From: Paenibacillus pectinilyticus
Lineage (GTDB): Bacteria; Bacillota; Bacilli; Paenibacillales; NBRC-103111
DNA length: 64,000 bases
Direction: 5' to 3'
Assembly (NCBI RefSeq): GCF_001700435.1
Contig: NZ_LYPC01000011.1
Location: forward strand, 248,001 to 312,000
Below the pieces are notes generated by a model that ran no database searches, had not been told where the DNA came from, and saw only the letters and a list, made by a program, of their open reading frames with translations. How positions within the stretch are numbered: the stretch's first letter is position 1; the number at the start of each line of letters is the position of its first letter. The position numbers and the translations under genes were made by a program. Positions 34,739-43,370 of this stretch are shown here, piece by piece.

Positions 34739-35919
34739 TACTTGGCACCCTTCAACGACTTGCTCAGCGTTTTACCTAAGCTATCATAAAGGCCTAAGAG
34801 CTGTGGACGATTCTTGGACAAGCCCCCCACAATTGCAACTACGCTGCGTGTCACGAAGATTTGCGTGCGGAACGCCATGATGACCGATTGACCCACCGCA
34901 TGACTGCCTTCCAGCTCAAAATGATAATCAATCGAGTCTAACGAAGGGGAATGGACTGCGCTTCGCTGTAAGTTGCCGAATGCATCCGGAACGATCGCTT
35001 CTTTGATCAGCGTCCGTTGGTAATACCCCCCACCGTATGCATAACTTTTATCATCCAGCTTATGTGAAATTTCGCTGACATACACAATCGCGGGGCGTTC
35101 AACCAAGTTGGTCACAGCGTGCATAGGTGTTGTCCCTAGTAAACCATGCCCCGGCTCCCCGTGCGTACCTCCGCAAGCTTTAATTTTCTCAATACTATGC
35201 GTACAGGTGGCCGATGGCATGTTCATCTGTTCCATTTGGAGGCCGTAGCGATCCTGCAGCAGCAGTTTTGCGGCTTGCATCGTACGGACGTTCTCCGTGG
35301 CAACGAAGTCCCCTGCTTTCGCATCAAACAGAAAACATGGAAATGAGGTCAATCCACTCACTTTGATATGTTTAAGTTCAAGCAATTGCTCGATGCTGCT
35401 AGGAAGATCCTCTAGCCGTATGCCGCCGTACTGCCCTGGATATAGAACATCATTGCGATCGATGACCCGCAGGATCACATTCTGTATGCAGCCTAATTTC
35501 CGGCAAGCCTCGTCGATCTCTCTGGCCTTCTCCACGGTATACACAGTCATCCAGGATGGCCTCATACGCACAACACGATCGATCATCCGGGAGGGTGTTT
35601 GCACCAAATGACCCACATGCGCCAGCGGTATGCCATATTCATATAGCGTTTCGGCTTCCCTGAAGTCGACCGCAACGGCTCCTTCGAAACCCAATCGAAC
35701 CAGTTCCTTCGAGACGATGGGGTTTCTACCGAGCTGTTTGGTCATAAAAAACAGCTTGATTTGATGCCGGTTCGCTTCCTGAAGCATGAGACTGGCATTC
35801 TCCGATACGGCATCCAAATCAATGACATACGTATCGGGCATAATGATTCCTGATTGATGCAGCTCGATCGCATACTGAATGAGTGCGGCGTTTCTCTCCA
35901 CCGTTTTTTCCAAGAACAT
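34738..35919 (-). CDS. yhfX: YhfX-like PLP-dependent protein, alanine racemase fold
   Basis: A 393-residue fold-type III PLP protein. Lys61 in LFFMTKQLGRNP is the expected Schiff-base lysine, after YVIDLDAVSENA. The C-terminal beta domain includes YVSEISHKLDDKSYAYGGGYY. ATG 35919 has AAGGAG at 7 nt. It probably racemises, decarboxylates or otherwise changes an amino acid or amine-bearing compound; the substrate is unknown. It is the fifth of seven yhf genes here and is coupled to YhfW. Confidence 0.85.
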   Translation of the reverse strand: MFLEKTVERNAALIQYAIELHQSGIIMPDTYVIDLDAVSENASLMLQEANRHQIKLFFMTKQLGRNPIVSKELVRLGFEGAVAVDFREAETLYEYGIPLAHVGHLVQTPSRMIDRVVRMRPSWMTVYTVEKAREIDEACRKLGCIQNVILRVIDRNDVLYPGQYGGIRLEDLPSSIEQLLELKHIKVSGLTSFPCFLFDAKAGDFVATENVRTMQAAKLLLQDRYGLQMEQMNMPSATCTHSIEKIKACGGTHGEPGHGLLGTTPMHAVTNLVERPAIVYVSEISHKLDDKSYAYGGGYYQRTLIKEAIVPDAFGNLQRSAVHSPSLDSIDYHFELEGSHAVGQSVIMAFRTQIFVTRSVVAIVGGLSKNRPQLLGLYDSLGKTLSKSLKGAK

Positions 35920-35963
35920 GGCGATCTCCTTACCTTATGTCTTAGTCTTGCTATCTCGTCTGC

Positions 35964-36869
35964 CTAGAAGGCCAAAAATCGGCGTGGATTGGTCACGAGC
36001 ATTTTCGTAAATATCGCCTCTGTCACACCGTGATTCCTTAATGCAGGTAGGAAGCTGTCAAATAAATGCCTATAGCCGTACCCGCCCGAATGGCGTAAAT
36101 GCGACTTCCGTGTAATATCACAGGAAAGCATTAAGCTGTCCTCATAACCATCTTCCAGTAGTTGAACTAAATTCAGGGCACGTTCTTCATCAGGACGATA
36201 GTTGTTCTTGCCAACCGTATCGAATTGGATATAAGCGCCGCTTCTGAGCAGTAAACGCTGCTCTTCCACATCGAGATTCAAATCCTGGTGTCCGAAAGAC
36301 ACCCGGCTAAGATCTGCGCCATAGGCCTCGAACAAGGCCAACTGCTCCTTGCCCATCGTTCCGATTTCACAATGTGTACTTATTGGCGCTCCTGTAGCTC
36401 GATGTGCAAGAATCGCTGCCCGAAAGACAACCTCTTCCGCTGCTGTGATCTCGTTCAAGCTGCTGCCAATCTCGGCAATTAAGCCAGCCTTGATGGCGGT
36501 TCCGTCCATTCCTACTTCGATATCCTGAATAAAAATTTCAGATAATGCCTCACTGCTGCGCTCAAACACATAGGACGGATAAAAGATTTCTTTATAGAAA
36601 CCGGTCGAAGCCACAATCATGCTTCCGGTTTGTTCGGATATTTCAAGCATGGCCAGAGGGTCCCGACCCATGCCGATATTCGATACTTCGACAATCAAAT
36701 TACAGCCTACGGACTGAAGGTCTTGGACTTCTTCGATAACGTCGCTGCTGCGCAATTGGGAGTCCATATCATTCCGCACGCCCGTTAAATCGAAAACAAG
36801 GTGCTCGTGAATCATCGTACGGCCAATGTCTGCAGCGTCCACAAGTCCGCTAATGGTATGCAGCTTCAA
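35964..36869 (-). CDS. php: Phosphotriesterase homology protein (Php)
   Basis: A 301-residue TIM-barrel metal hydrolase of the phosphotriesterase family. Ligands visible are His21 and His23 (MIHEHLVFD), Glu133 (LIAEIGSS) in place of the carboxylated Lys of true phosphotriesterases, His166 (STHCE), His194 (FGHQDLN) and Asp251 (LSCDITRK). The bridging Glu places it with Php/YhfV and lactonase-like relatives, which do not usually hydrolyse organophosphates. The start is TTG 36869, 8 nt after GGAGG. It lies between YhfT (15 bp) and YhfX (44 bp). Confidence 0.9.
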   Translation of the reverse strand: MKLHTISGLVDAADIGRTMIHEHLVFDLTGVRNDMDSQLRSSDVIEEVQDLQSVGCNLIVEVSNIGMGRDPLAMLEISEQTGSMIVASTGFYKEIFYPSYVFERSSEALSEIFIQDIEVGMDGTAIKAGLIAEIGSSLNEITAAEEVVFRAAILAHRATGAPISTHCEIGTMGKEQLALFEAYGADLSRVSFGHQDLNLDVEEQRLLLRSGAYIQFDTVGKNNYRPDEERALNLVQLLEDGYEDSLMLSCDITRKSHLRHSGGYGYRHLFDSFLPALRNHGVTEAIFTKMLVTNPRRFLAF

Positions 36870-36884
36870 TGGTGATTCCTCCTT

Positions 36885-38270
36885 CTAGAGCAAGTGGGTA
36901 ACGTGAAGAACGTTCAACGCAATCCCCACCAGCATGGCGGCGAGCGGCCCAAATGCCATACGCATAATGGGTCTGCCTAGCGCTTCGTTCGCAGCATAAA
37001 GCAGCATGTAGATCATCAAGCCAAGGCCAGGTACGCTTACGCCCATTTGTGCTACGGCAAAAGCACCGCCGATCATGAGGCCGAGTTCGATCATCGTATT
37101 CATCGCGGAACGAACGGCATCCGATGTTTCTCGTACGATGGGGTAGCGCTGCAGCCAAGTGGCAATTCGGGTCAAAAGAATGGCTTCCACGCCAATCACG
37201 ATAGCCCCCAGCACACCAGCTACCACAGGGTTCGGGGATAGATACCCGATGGGGAATACAACCATGAGGCCTACCAGCCCATATACCCCAGTCGCCAACG
37301 CCGTTGTCACCAGCAGCGGGATAAAACTTACTAAACGTATGACATCGATGAGGGCTGCACTTAGTATTAATTCGCTACGTGCCTCACCGGTATTGGCCCA
37401 AGCCGTATGTAAGAACGGCATTGCCGCATCTGATCCTGTGAAAATGCCTAAATTACACGCGATAGCTGTACAGCTCCCAATCGCTATAAAAAGAGGGAGT
37501 CCTCGCCGCACTTTCTTAGCTTGCTGGTTAACCAATTCCCGCTCCTCTGCCTCCGCTTCAAGCTGCGACGCAGTGTCCTCAACGTCTCCCGAAGTGCGCC
37601 GCAGCTCTCGCCTCTCCGCCAATGCCTTGTAGACGACAAAGCAAAGCAAGAGCACGACTGCCACCAGCGTAGCACTGGAAACTTGCAAAAACATGCTGCT
37701 ATCCGTATGCACCACCAGCAGTTGTCGCACTACGAGCACAACAACAGCGCTGAATAAGGCGCGTTTCCAACCAAACTGATTCAGTATGGCCACCAGCGGG
37801 TACACCGAGATGGCAAGCATAAACGGTACCGTCATATCGCCAAGCGGTCCTAGCAGATCTACCGGCAGTTCGGTAAGAGCGGACAAGATGCCCGTAAGTC
37901 CCAATAAGGCGACACCGCCCCAAATCGCCCCTAAGCCTGCCGCAATCCACCGGCGGACAGCCAGAATGCCCAGGATATCTGTTGGCAGAAAGAGCAGCCA
38001 AGGATTCAGCATGCGGAAGGAAAAGGCAAAGGAAATGCCTACAGAGAAAATGAACCCGAAGCTCAGCCCATAAGCAATTCCTGCTAATTCTCGCCGGCTC
38101 ATCCGCCCTTCCAGGACTTCTGGTAAAATGGGACGCACGCCATCATGAAATACAGCTTTACCGAGGTGAGCTGCGAGTGCCGATAACGCGGTTAAACACA
38201 TCACAGTAATAACTTGCGCGATGGATAAAGGCTGCATGAGAACGAAGCGGCTCCAATCGATCTTACCCAT
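36885..38270 (-). CDS. yhfT: YhfT-like polytopic membrane protein
   Basis: A 461-residue integral membrane protein with about 11-12 helices and one central cytoplasmic-looking charged loop (residues ~215-255, RRTSGDVEDTASQLEAEAEE). Conserved stretches include HDGVRPILPEVLEG near the N-terminus and NPVVAGVLGAIVIG. It belongs to the YhfT family, whose transport activity is unproven. As the only membrane protein of the operon it is the obvious permease candidate. The start is taken at ATG 38270, where AAAGGAG directly abuts the codon; ATG 38237 is an alternative. Confidence 0.82.
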   Translation of the reverse strand: MGKIDWSRFVLMQPLSIAQVITVMCLTALSALAAHLGKAVFHDGVRPILPEVLEGRMSRRELAGIAYGLSFGFIFSVGISFAFSFRMLNPWLLFLPTDILGILAVRRWIAAGLGAIWGGVALLGLTGILSALTELPVDLLGPLGDMTVPFMLAISVYPLVAILNQFGWKRALFSAVVVLVVRQLLVVHTDSSMFLQVSSATLVAVVLLLCFVVYKALAERRELRRTSGDVEDTASQLEAEAEERELVNQQAKKVRRGLPLFIAIGSCTAIACNLGIFTGSDAAMPFLHTAWANTGEARSELILSAALIDVIRLVSFIPLLVTTALATGVYGLVGLMVVFPIGYLSPNPVVAGVLGAIVIGVEAILLTRIATWLQRYPIVRETSDAVRSAMNTMIELGLMIGGAFAVAQMGVSVPGLGLMIYMLLYAANEALGRPIMRMAFGPLAAMLVGIALNVLHVTHLL

Positions 38271-38297
38271 CTCCTTTATGTATGACGTAGACGCTCT

Positions 38298-38666
38298 CTA
38301 CGTGGCATGCTTCTTCAGTAGGCTATCCATGATAAAAGCAACAGCCGTTTCTATACTCTCTTCGGCGATGCCGAAGGCTATCGTGCCTTTGCTCACAAGC
38401 GCCTCAATGTTCTGCGCATCCGGCTTACTGCCACTCTTGGCAACTGTTGCGCAGCGGCCATATCCCAGCAAACCGATGGCGATTGAAAGCGCAGCGCCTC
38501 CTCCGGAATTACAGGCGCCAATGTAATAGTCGGCTTGGCCATTTTTCACTTTTTTAGCCCCATCCATATCTGTTGTTACCGTCGCTTCTACACGATCGCC
38601 ACCCGCGGCCACGACGCATTTCGCAATCCGATCCTTCTGCAAACCAGCGATCACAATCCGTATCAT
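38298..38666 (-). CDS. yhfU: YhfU-like DUF2620 protein
   Basis: A 122-residue soluble protein of family DUF2620. It begins with a beta strand and basic loop (MIRIVIAGLQKDRIAKCVVAA), has GADYYIGACNSGGG-type glycine-rich loops, and conserved AIGLLGYGRCATVAKSG. ATG 38666 directly follows the PRD gene stop (TAAATG) and has GGAGG at 8 nt. The function is unknown. A small soluble partner encoded just before a membrane protein could be its cytoplasmic component; this is inference. Confidence 0.82.
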   Translation of the reverse strand: MIRIVIAGLQKDRIAKCVVAAGGDRVEATVTTDMDGAKKVKNGQADYYIGACNSGGGAALSIAIGLLGYGRCATVAKSGSKPDAQNIEALVSKGTIAFGIAEESIETAVAFIMDSLLKKHAT

Positions 38667-39026
38667 TTAGACTTCCTCCCCGTCGGTTAGCGTTAGTAAA
38701 TAGGAGGCAATGAAGGCCGCCTCCGCGTCTACATTCGTCTCATGGGCATTAAATGGAGCGAGAATCCCACGGGAGAAGGCGTAGATACGTGAATCTGATG
38801 CCGCTTGCTGCTCCAGGGCCGCAGAACAAGATTGCACCGCTTGATTGGTCTTCATCCGCTGCATAGCTTTCATCAAATGAGAGGTGAAGGAACCCGCATT
38901 CTCCTCTTCCAATTGCACACCCAAGAAGGCTTCTACCGTACGCAAAACCACGGGTGTCTGCTCGAAGATATCGCGGTCAACCTGGCCTGTTTCATATAAA
39001 AGCTCGATCCGCTCGTTCAGTGACAT
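38667..39026 (-). CDS. yhfY: Single PRD-domain protein, YhfY-like
   Basis: A 119-residue protein consisting of one PTS regulation domain. Family features are LNERIELLYETGQVDRDIFE and TSHLMKAMQRMKTN (a His in the position that is phosphorylated in other PRDs), then FNAHETNVDAEAAFIASYLL. There is no DNA-binding or antiterminator part. In known PRD proteins HPr or EIIB phosphorylates such histidines; HPr and Enzyme I are encoded in the same operon. The start is ATG 39026, preceded by GGGAG at 9 nt. Confidence 0.78.
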   Translation of the reverse strand: MSLNERIELLYETGQVDRDIFEQTPVVLRTVEAFLGVQLEEENAGSFTSHLMKAMQRMKTNQAVQSCSAALEQQAASDSRIYAFSRGILAPFNAHETNVDAEAAFIASYLLTLTDGEEV

Positions 39027-39051
39027 GGTTCCTGTCTCCCATCTGTTGATA

Positions 39052-39972
39052 TCAATAGCTCGGGTCAATGTCATATGCCACCACCTTGCGCTGAACATCG
39101 AGTACAATGTCGGTTTGAATCATTTCCTTCAAAATATTTGTGATCCCTTTATTATTCTTGGCCGTCAAAATAACAGCTTCCGAGGTCTCGACAAAGGCCG
39201 TATGGTTGGCAATGCTTTGATACGAAATTTGCAATTCCTTTTCCTTAATTTCATCTAAGTTCCATACGCCAGCGTCGATTTTATGAGATTGAATGCTGTG
39301 AACGATTTGGTTATACGGCATTTCCAACAGCTTCACTTGTTTGCCTTCGCACAAAGCTTTCGTAATGTAAGATTGGTCAATGGACTTCGGATCCAGCCCG
39401 ATTGTCATGCCATCCTCAATCTGCTTCTTCGTTCCGTCAGCAAACAGAATAACGTGCTCGGATAAATACGATTTTTCGCCGAAATAGAGCGCAATCTCTA
39501 CTTCAAGTCCCTCCGCAATCGCTTGCTTCGCAGCCAGTCGTGAAATGACGACGAAATCGTACGCGCCTTTCAGCAGCATTTGGATCCGCACACTCGCCCC
39601 TCGGACATAGGCCATATTGAGATCCGCGCTGTGCGTGGCAACGGACTTATACAAGCCTGTCGCGAAGCCTTCATACAGCTTGGAATAAGGCAGCGGCATC
39701 GCGCCCATAATGAAATCAATGCCTGTGAACATCCACACGAGCTTGTAGTCGATTTCTCTGACATATGTACCCACGTGTCCTCTGCTCTCTAAGGTAACAG
39801 CGCCCTCATTCTTCAATACCGAAAGTGCATTTTGAATCGTGCCTCGAGCATAGCCCAACTCGTGCTCATACTCAGATACCGTTTCAATGCGGTCACCCTT
39901 CTTCTTGGTCATAAACATTCTAGCCAAGTGCATAATAACGACGCCGCTTTTCTGATACAATTTATCTTTCAT
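39052..39972 (-). CDS. yhfZ: YhfZ-like transcriptional regulator
   Basis: A 306-residue regulator. The N-terminal winged helix (~1-80) contains RIETVSEYEHELGYARGTIQ and LKNEGAVTLESRGHVGTYV. The remainder resembles a periplasmic-binding-protein fold (FIMGAMPLPYSKLYEG, YDFVVISRLAAKQAI, IGLDPKSIDQSYITKALCEG), as in the E. coli YhfZ C-terminal domain. It should sense a small ligand. The start ATG 39972 has GGAG at 10 nt; the longer frame to 39993 is less well supported. It heads the yhf operon. A palindrome just upstream is repeated before the ABC importer operon. Confidence 0.85.
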   Translation of the reverse strand: MKDKLYQKSGVVIMHLARMFMTKKKGDRIETVSEYEHELGYARGTIQNALSVLKNEGAVTLESRGHVGTYVREIDYKLVWMFTGIDFIMGAMPLPYSKLYEGFATGLYKSVATHSADLNMAYVRGASVRIQMLLKGAYDFVVISRLAAKQAIAEGLEVEIALYFGEKSYLSEHVILFADGTKKQIEDGMTIGLDPKSIDQSYITKALCEGKQVKLLEMPYNQIVHSIQSHKIDAGVWNLDEIKEKELQISYQSIANHTAFVETSEAVILTAKNNKGITNILKEMIQTDIVLDVQRKVVAYDIDPSY

Positions 39973-40008
39973 GCCAATCCCGCTCCAATTCATTCATGTA
40001 TTTCTTCT

Positions 40009-40030
40009 AAAATACATAATTTTGTATATT
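40009..40030. promoter_or_regulatory. Probable YhfZ operator, copy 1
   Basis: Read on the minus strand: AATATACA-AAATTA-TGTATTTT, an inverted repeat with a 6-nt spacer, 36 bp before the yhfZ start. It matches the site at 43371-43394 in both arms. Confidence 0.7.
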
Positions 40031-40144
40031 GGTTATTATACAGGAGCTTTGGGAAGGATGTAAAGTCTTTATCCGTTGTTCCTAAGGCAGAGAAGAACCT
40101 GATCGCTTCCTTTTCTTGACACAGGTTCGCCTGCCCTACATGGA

Positions 40145-40975
40145 CTAGCCCTTCACACTGCCTGCAGTGACACCTTCGATGATGCTTTTTTGGAAAAAGC
40201 CATACATGATCATGACCGGAACCACGCTGATCGCGATCGATGCCGTCAAGGCGCCATAATTCATATTGAATTTATCGGCAAAAGCCACCACAGCCACTGG
40301 CATCGTACGAAGCTCTTGGGAGGATAAGAATAAGCTGGCCATGATGTACTCATTCCAGTTATTAATGAAATTCAGGATAAACACCGTAACCAATGTCGGC
40401 ATCGTGAGCGGAATAATAATGCGCCCTAGAATACCGTAGGTGCTCAGTCCATCCATAACACCCGCCTCTTCCAACTCTAACGGGACGGATTTCAAGAAGG
40501 CACTTATGACGAACACCGACAGCGGAATACCGAATGCCGTATACGGAACAATCAAAGCTAGATGCGTGTTGTACAGCCCGAAATCCTGAATCATTTTGTA
40601 CAGCGGGATGAGTAAGGAGGCCGGTGGAATGAGTAAGGATAAGAGCAGCAAGCCATACACAATTTTGTTCAAAATCTTAAATCTCATGCGTGTAACTGCA
40701 TATGCAATCGCGGTTGACAGCAGAATCGTGCTGCAGGTCGCAACGACCCCGACGAACAAGCTGTTCGCGAAGTTCCGCCAGATGGCCGAGTTCGCCAGTA
40801 CATTGGTGTAGTTCGAGAAATCCAGCCGATGCGGCAGACCCCACGGGTCATCGAACAACTCTGTGTTATTTTTCATGGAGGAGACAATAACGAACCATAG
40901 CGGATATAAGATCGCGATCACATAAGCTAGGAGCACGATATGAGGTAACACACGGCGTTTGGGCTTCGTTTCCAT
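40145..40975 (-). CDS. CUT1-type carbohydrate ABC permease 2
   Basis: A 276-residue permease with six helices and the EAA loop (ELEEAGVMDGLSTYGILGRI, then IIPL) near residue 190. It belongs with MalG-like inner-membrane subunits of carbohydrate importers. Its ATG overlaps the stop of permease 1 by one base (TAATG). The operon ends here, 172 bp before yhfZ. No ATPase gene is present, so a shared MsmX-type ATPase is expected. Confidence 0.92.
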   Translation of the reverse strand: METKPKRRVLPHIVLLAYVIAILYPLWFVIVSSMKNNTELFDDPWGLPHRLDFSNYTNVLANSAIWRNFANSLFVGVVATCSTILLSTAIAYAVTRMRFKILNKIVYGLLLLSLLIPPASLLIPLYKMIQDFGLYNTHLALIVPYTAFGIPLSVFVISAFLKSVPLELEEAGVMDGLSTYGILGRIIIPLTMPTLVTVFILNFINNWNEYIMASLFLSSQELRTMPVAVVAFADKFNMNYGALTASIAISVVPVMIMYGFFQKSIIEGVTAGSVKG

Positions 40976-41859
40976 TAATAAGATTCCTCCTTCGTTCGAC
41001 CATTAAAGAAGTGAAGGATTAACGATATCAATGCGGTAAATAACGTGATCACAATCGCAATGGCGTTCGCATATCCAAAGTCGCTCAGACTATACGCTTG
41101 CTTGTACATGTAGGTCGCCATCAGCTCTGTGCTGCCGAATGGACCACCTTTGGTCATAATGAGCACGATGTCCAGTGCCTTCATTGCACCTGTAACGGAT
41201 AGCAATAACGTGACACCGATAACGGGCCTTATCAGCGGAATCGTTAAGAGACGCGCTTTCTTCCAGCCGACCGCGCCATCAATTTCACCGGCCTCAAGGA
41301 TTTCCTTCGGTATGGCAAAAATGGCTGCGAGTACGAGCACAATGTAAAATCCGGTCCATTGCCAGCCATTGGTGACCAGCACGGCGAAGATCGCCAGTGT
41401 TTGATCTCCTAGCCAGATGTGGGTCCATGAATCAAGTCCTGCTGCACGCAAGACCTGATTCAGTAACCCTGCTTCTGGCGCGAAGATGAATTTCCATATA
41501 ATCGCGACAGAAGCCGTAGAGAGAATACTTGGCATAAACACTGTTAACTTATAGAACCCTAGAAACCGCTTCACGCCGCTGACCATAATAGCTACGAAGA
41601 TAATGAGCGGAACTTGAATAAAGATAGAGAAAGCTACGAAATAAATATTATTCTTGAAGGCTACCCAAAATTTATCGTCAGACAGCGCCTTCGTGAAATT
41701 GTCGAAACCCACATAAACAGGATCATTAATCCCATTCCAGCTCGTGAAGGAATAATGCAGCGAATTAAATAAGGGCGTTAGGTAAAAAGTCAGATACAAC
41801 AGGAGCGCTGGGACGACGAAGATAAAATAGGCTGTGAAATTACGATAGATTTTTGTCAT
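40975..41859 (-). CDS. CUT1-type carbohydrate ABC permease 1
   Basis: A 294-residue MalF/UgpA-like permease with six helices. The N-terminus is FIFVVPALLLYLTFYLTPLF, and the EAA loop is EILEAGEIDGAVGWKKARLL, followed by TIPLI. ATG 41859 follows AGGAG. It is flanked by the lipoprotein-binding protein gene (32-bp gap) and permease 2 (1-bp overlap). Confidence 0.92.
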   Translation of the reverse strand: MTKIYRNFTAYFIFVVPALLLYLTFYLTPLFNSLHYSFTSWNGINDPVYVGFDNFTKALSDDKFWVAFKNNIYFVAFSIFIQVPLIIFVAIMVSGVKRFLGFYKLTVFMPSILSTASVAIIWKFIFAPEAGLLNQVLRAAGLDSWTHIWLGDQTLAIFAVLVTNGWQWTGFYIVLVLAAIFAIPKEILEAGEIDGAVGWKKARLLTIPLIRPVIGVTLLLSVTGAMKALDIVLIMTKGGPFGSTELMATYMYKQAYSLSDFGYANAIAIVITLFTALISLILHFFNGRTKEESY

Positions 41860-41891
41860 CTTACATCTCCTGCACCAAATTTATTGCTATT

Positions 41892-43256
41892 TTATTTCCC
41901 CGAAGCATTGGCGCTCTCCTGCGTTTTTTGCATACGCTGCGCTGCTGCTTCTGGCTGAATTTTCCCACCAAGTAATTCTTGTACGGTCGTTTCAAGTGCT
42001 ACTTTGACACTCGGTTGTACGAAAGCGTCGAATGCTGGGTAAGCACCTTTCGCAGAGCCTTGTTGTTCGCCGATCGTTTTAATCAAATCACTAGCGCCCT
42101 GAACGTCTTTAACACCCTTCATCGCCGGGATCTGATTCGTTTCTACTAGCGTACGTTTTTGATTCTCTAATGTATAGAAATTTTTCACAAAAGCTTTAAC
42201 CGCAGTTAATTCATTTGGCTTGAGAGCAGCAGAGAATCCGTAACCATTGGACCAGCCGCCATTGATGAAGCCATCCCCAGCACCGCCAACATCCGGCATT
42301 CTGAAGAATCCAGTGGAATCTTTCACAACCGATGTATCGCCAACAATCGCATTTACTGCCCAACTACCATCGAATAGCATGGCAGCTTTACCTGTGTAGA
42401 AGGTTGCTTGCCCTTCAGCAAATGCCTTACCAAGCACATTTGGATCTATGTATTTCTTTTTAGCCAAATCGTCAATGCGTTTGAAGGTTTCAATGACAGC
42501 CGGATCTGTCCACTTCGTCGCGCCAGTTGTAAAGCCTTCTTGTAACGCTGGACCGCCAAGACCAACCATAAGGCTATTCACGAGCATGTTCGCTACCCAG
42601 CCATCTCCGCCACCTGAACCCATCGCGATTGGCGTAATCCCTTTGGCTTTAAGCTGCTCCATGGCACTCATCAAGTCATTCCACGTTTTCGGAACTTGCA
42701 CGCCTGCTTGTTCGAATAATTTCTTGTTATAGAAGAAGCCTTCGATATAACCAGATTCAGGAAGACCATAGATTTTACCATCAACGGTAAACTCACGAAG
42801 ATCGAAGAAGGAATCTTTAATGCCGGCTTCTGCCATAATGTCGTTCAGCGCTAGCAAACGTCCTGCTTTGGAGTAATTCACCGTATCTGCGCCGCCAAAC
42901 AAGTTGAAAATCGCTGGTTGCGTCCCATTGGCCATCTCGGCTTTCAGCTTCACGTTCCGGTTAACCGTATCTTCTACGCCATCCAACGTGAATTTCAAGC
43001 CTGGCACGTCAGTCTCTGTCTTTTTCACGACTTCTTCTAATAGCTTCAACGATGGCTTCGTCGTGTCCCGAATATGAATATGGCGTACGGTCATCGTGAA
43101 CGGATCGACTTTGGCCGCTGCCGCCGTTGGTACTGCAGATGCTGCCGTGGATGCCGCTGGACTTGCTGTCCCGCTCTCTGTACCTTTCTCTCCACAACCA
43201 ACTAATGTTACCAGTGATGCCATTGCTGTAATCGACAATAATGTAGCTTTTTTCAT
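41892..43256 (-). CDS. Carbohydrate ABC transporter substrate-binding lipoprotein
   Basis: A 454-residue extracellular binding protein of solute-binding family 1. The lipobox is LVGC with lipidated Cys21, followed by a Ser/Ala/Thr-rich linker to about residue 50. Family features are FNLFGGADTVNYSKAGRLLALNDI, GKIYGLPESGYIEGFFYNKKLF, and ITPIAMGSGGGDGWVANML. ATG 43256 follows GGGGAG. A 24-bp palindrome identical in design to that before yhfZ lies 115 bp upstream, linking this importer to the yhf operon. The substrate is unknown. Confidence 0.92.
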   Translation of the reverse strand: MKKATLLSITAMASLVTLVGCGEKGTESGTASPAASTAASAVPTAAAAKVDPFTMTVRHIHIRDTTKPSLKLLEEVVKKTETDVPGLKFTLDGVEDTVNRNVKLKAEMANGTQPAIFNLFGGADTVNYSKAGRLLALNDIMAEAGIKDSFFDLREFTVDGKIYGLPESGYIEGFFYNKKLFEQAGVQVPKTWNDLMSAMEQLKAKGITPIAMGSGGGDGWVANMLVNSLMVGLGGPALQEGFTTGATKWTDPAVIETFKRIDDLAKKKYIDPNVLGKAFAEGQATFYTGKAAMLFDGSWAVNAIVGDTSVVKDSTGFFRMPDVGGAGDGFINGGWSNGYGFSAALKPNELTAVKAFVKNFYTLENQKRTLVETNQIPAMKGVKDVQGASDLIKTIGEQQGSAKGAYPAFDAFVQPSVKVALETTVQELLGGKIQPEAAAQRMQKTQESANASGK

Positions 43257-43370
43257 GACTTACAACTCCCCATTCGTCAATTTATAAACCTATCAGTGGA
43301 CGACGCATCACTCCACTGTGTTCTCAGCGTTTCTTCTCGCCAATATAACACATTGTTTCCCCACACTTTC

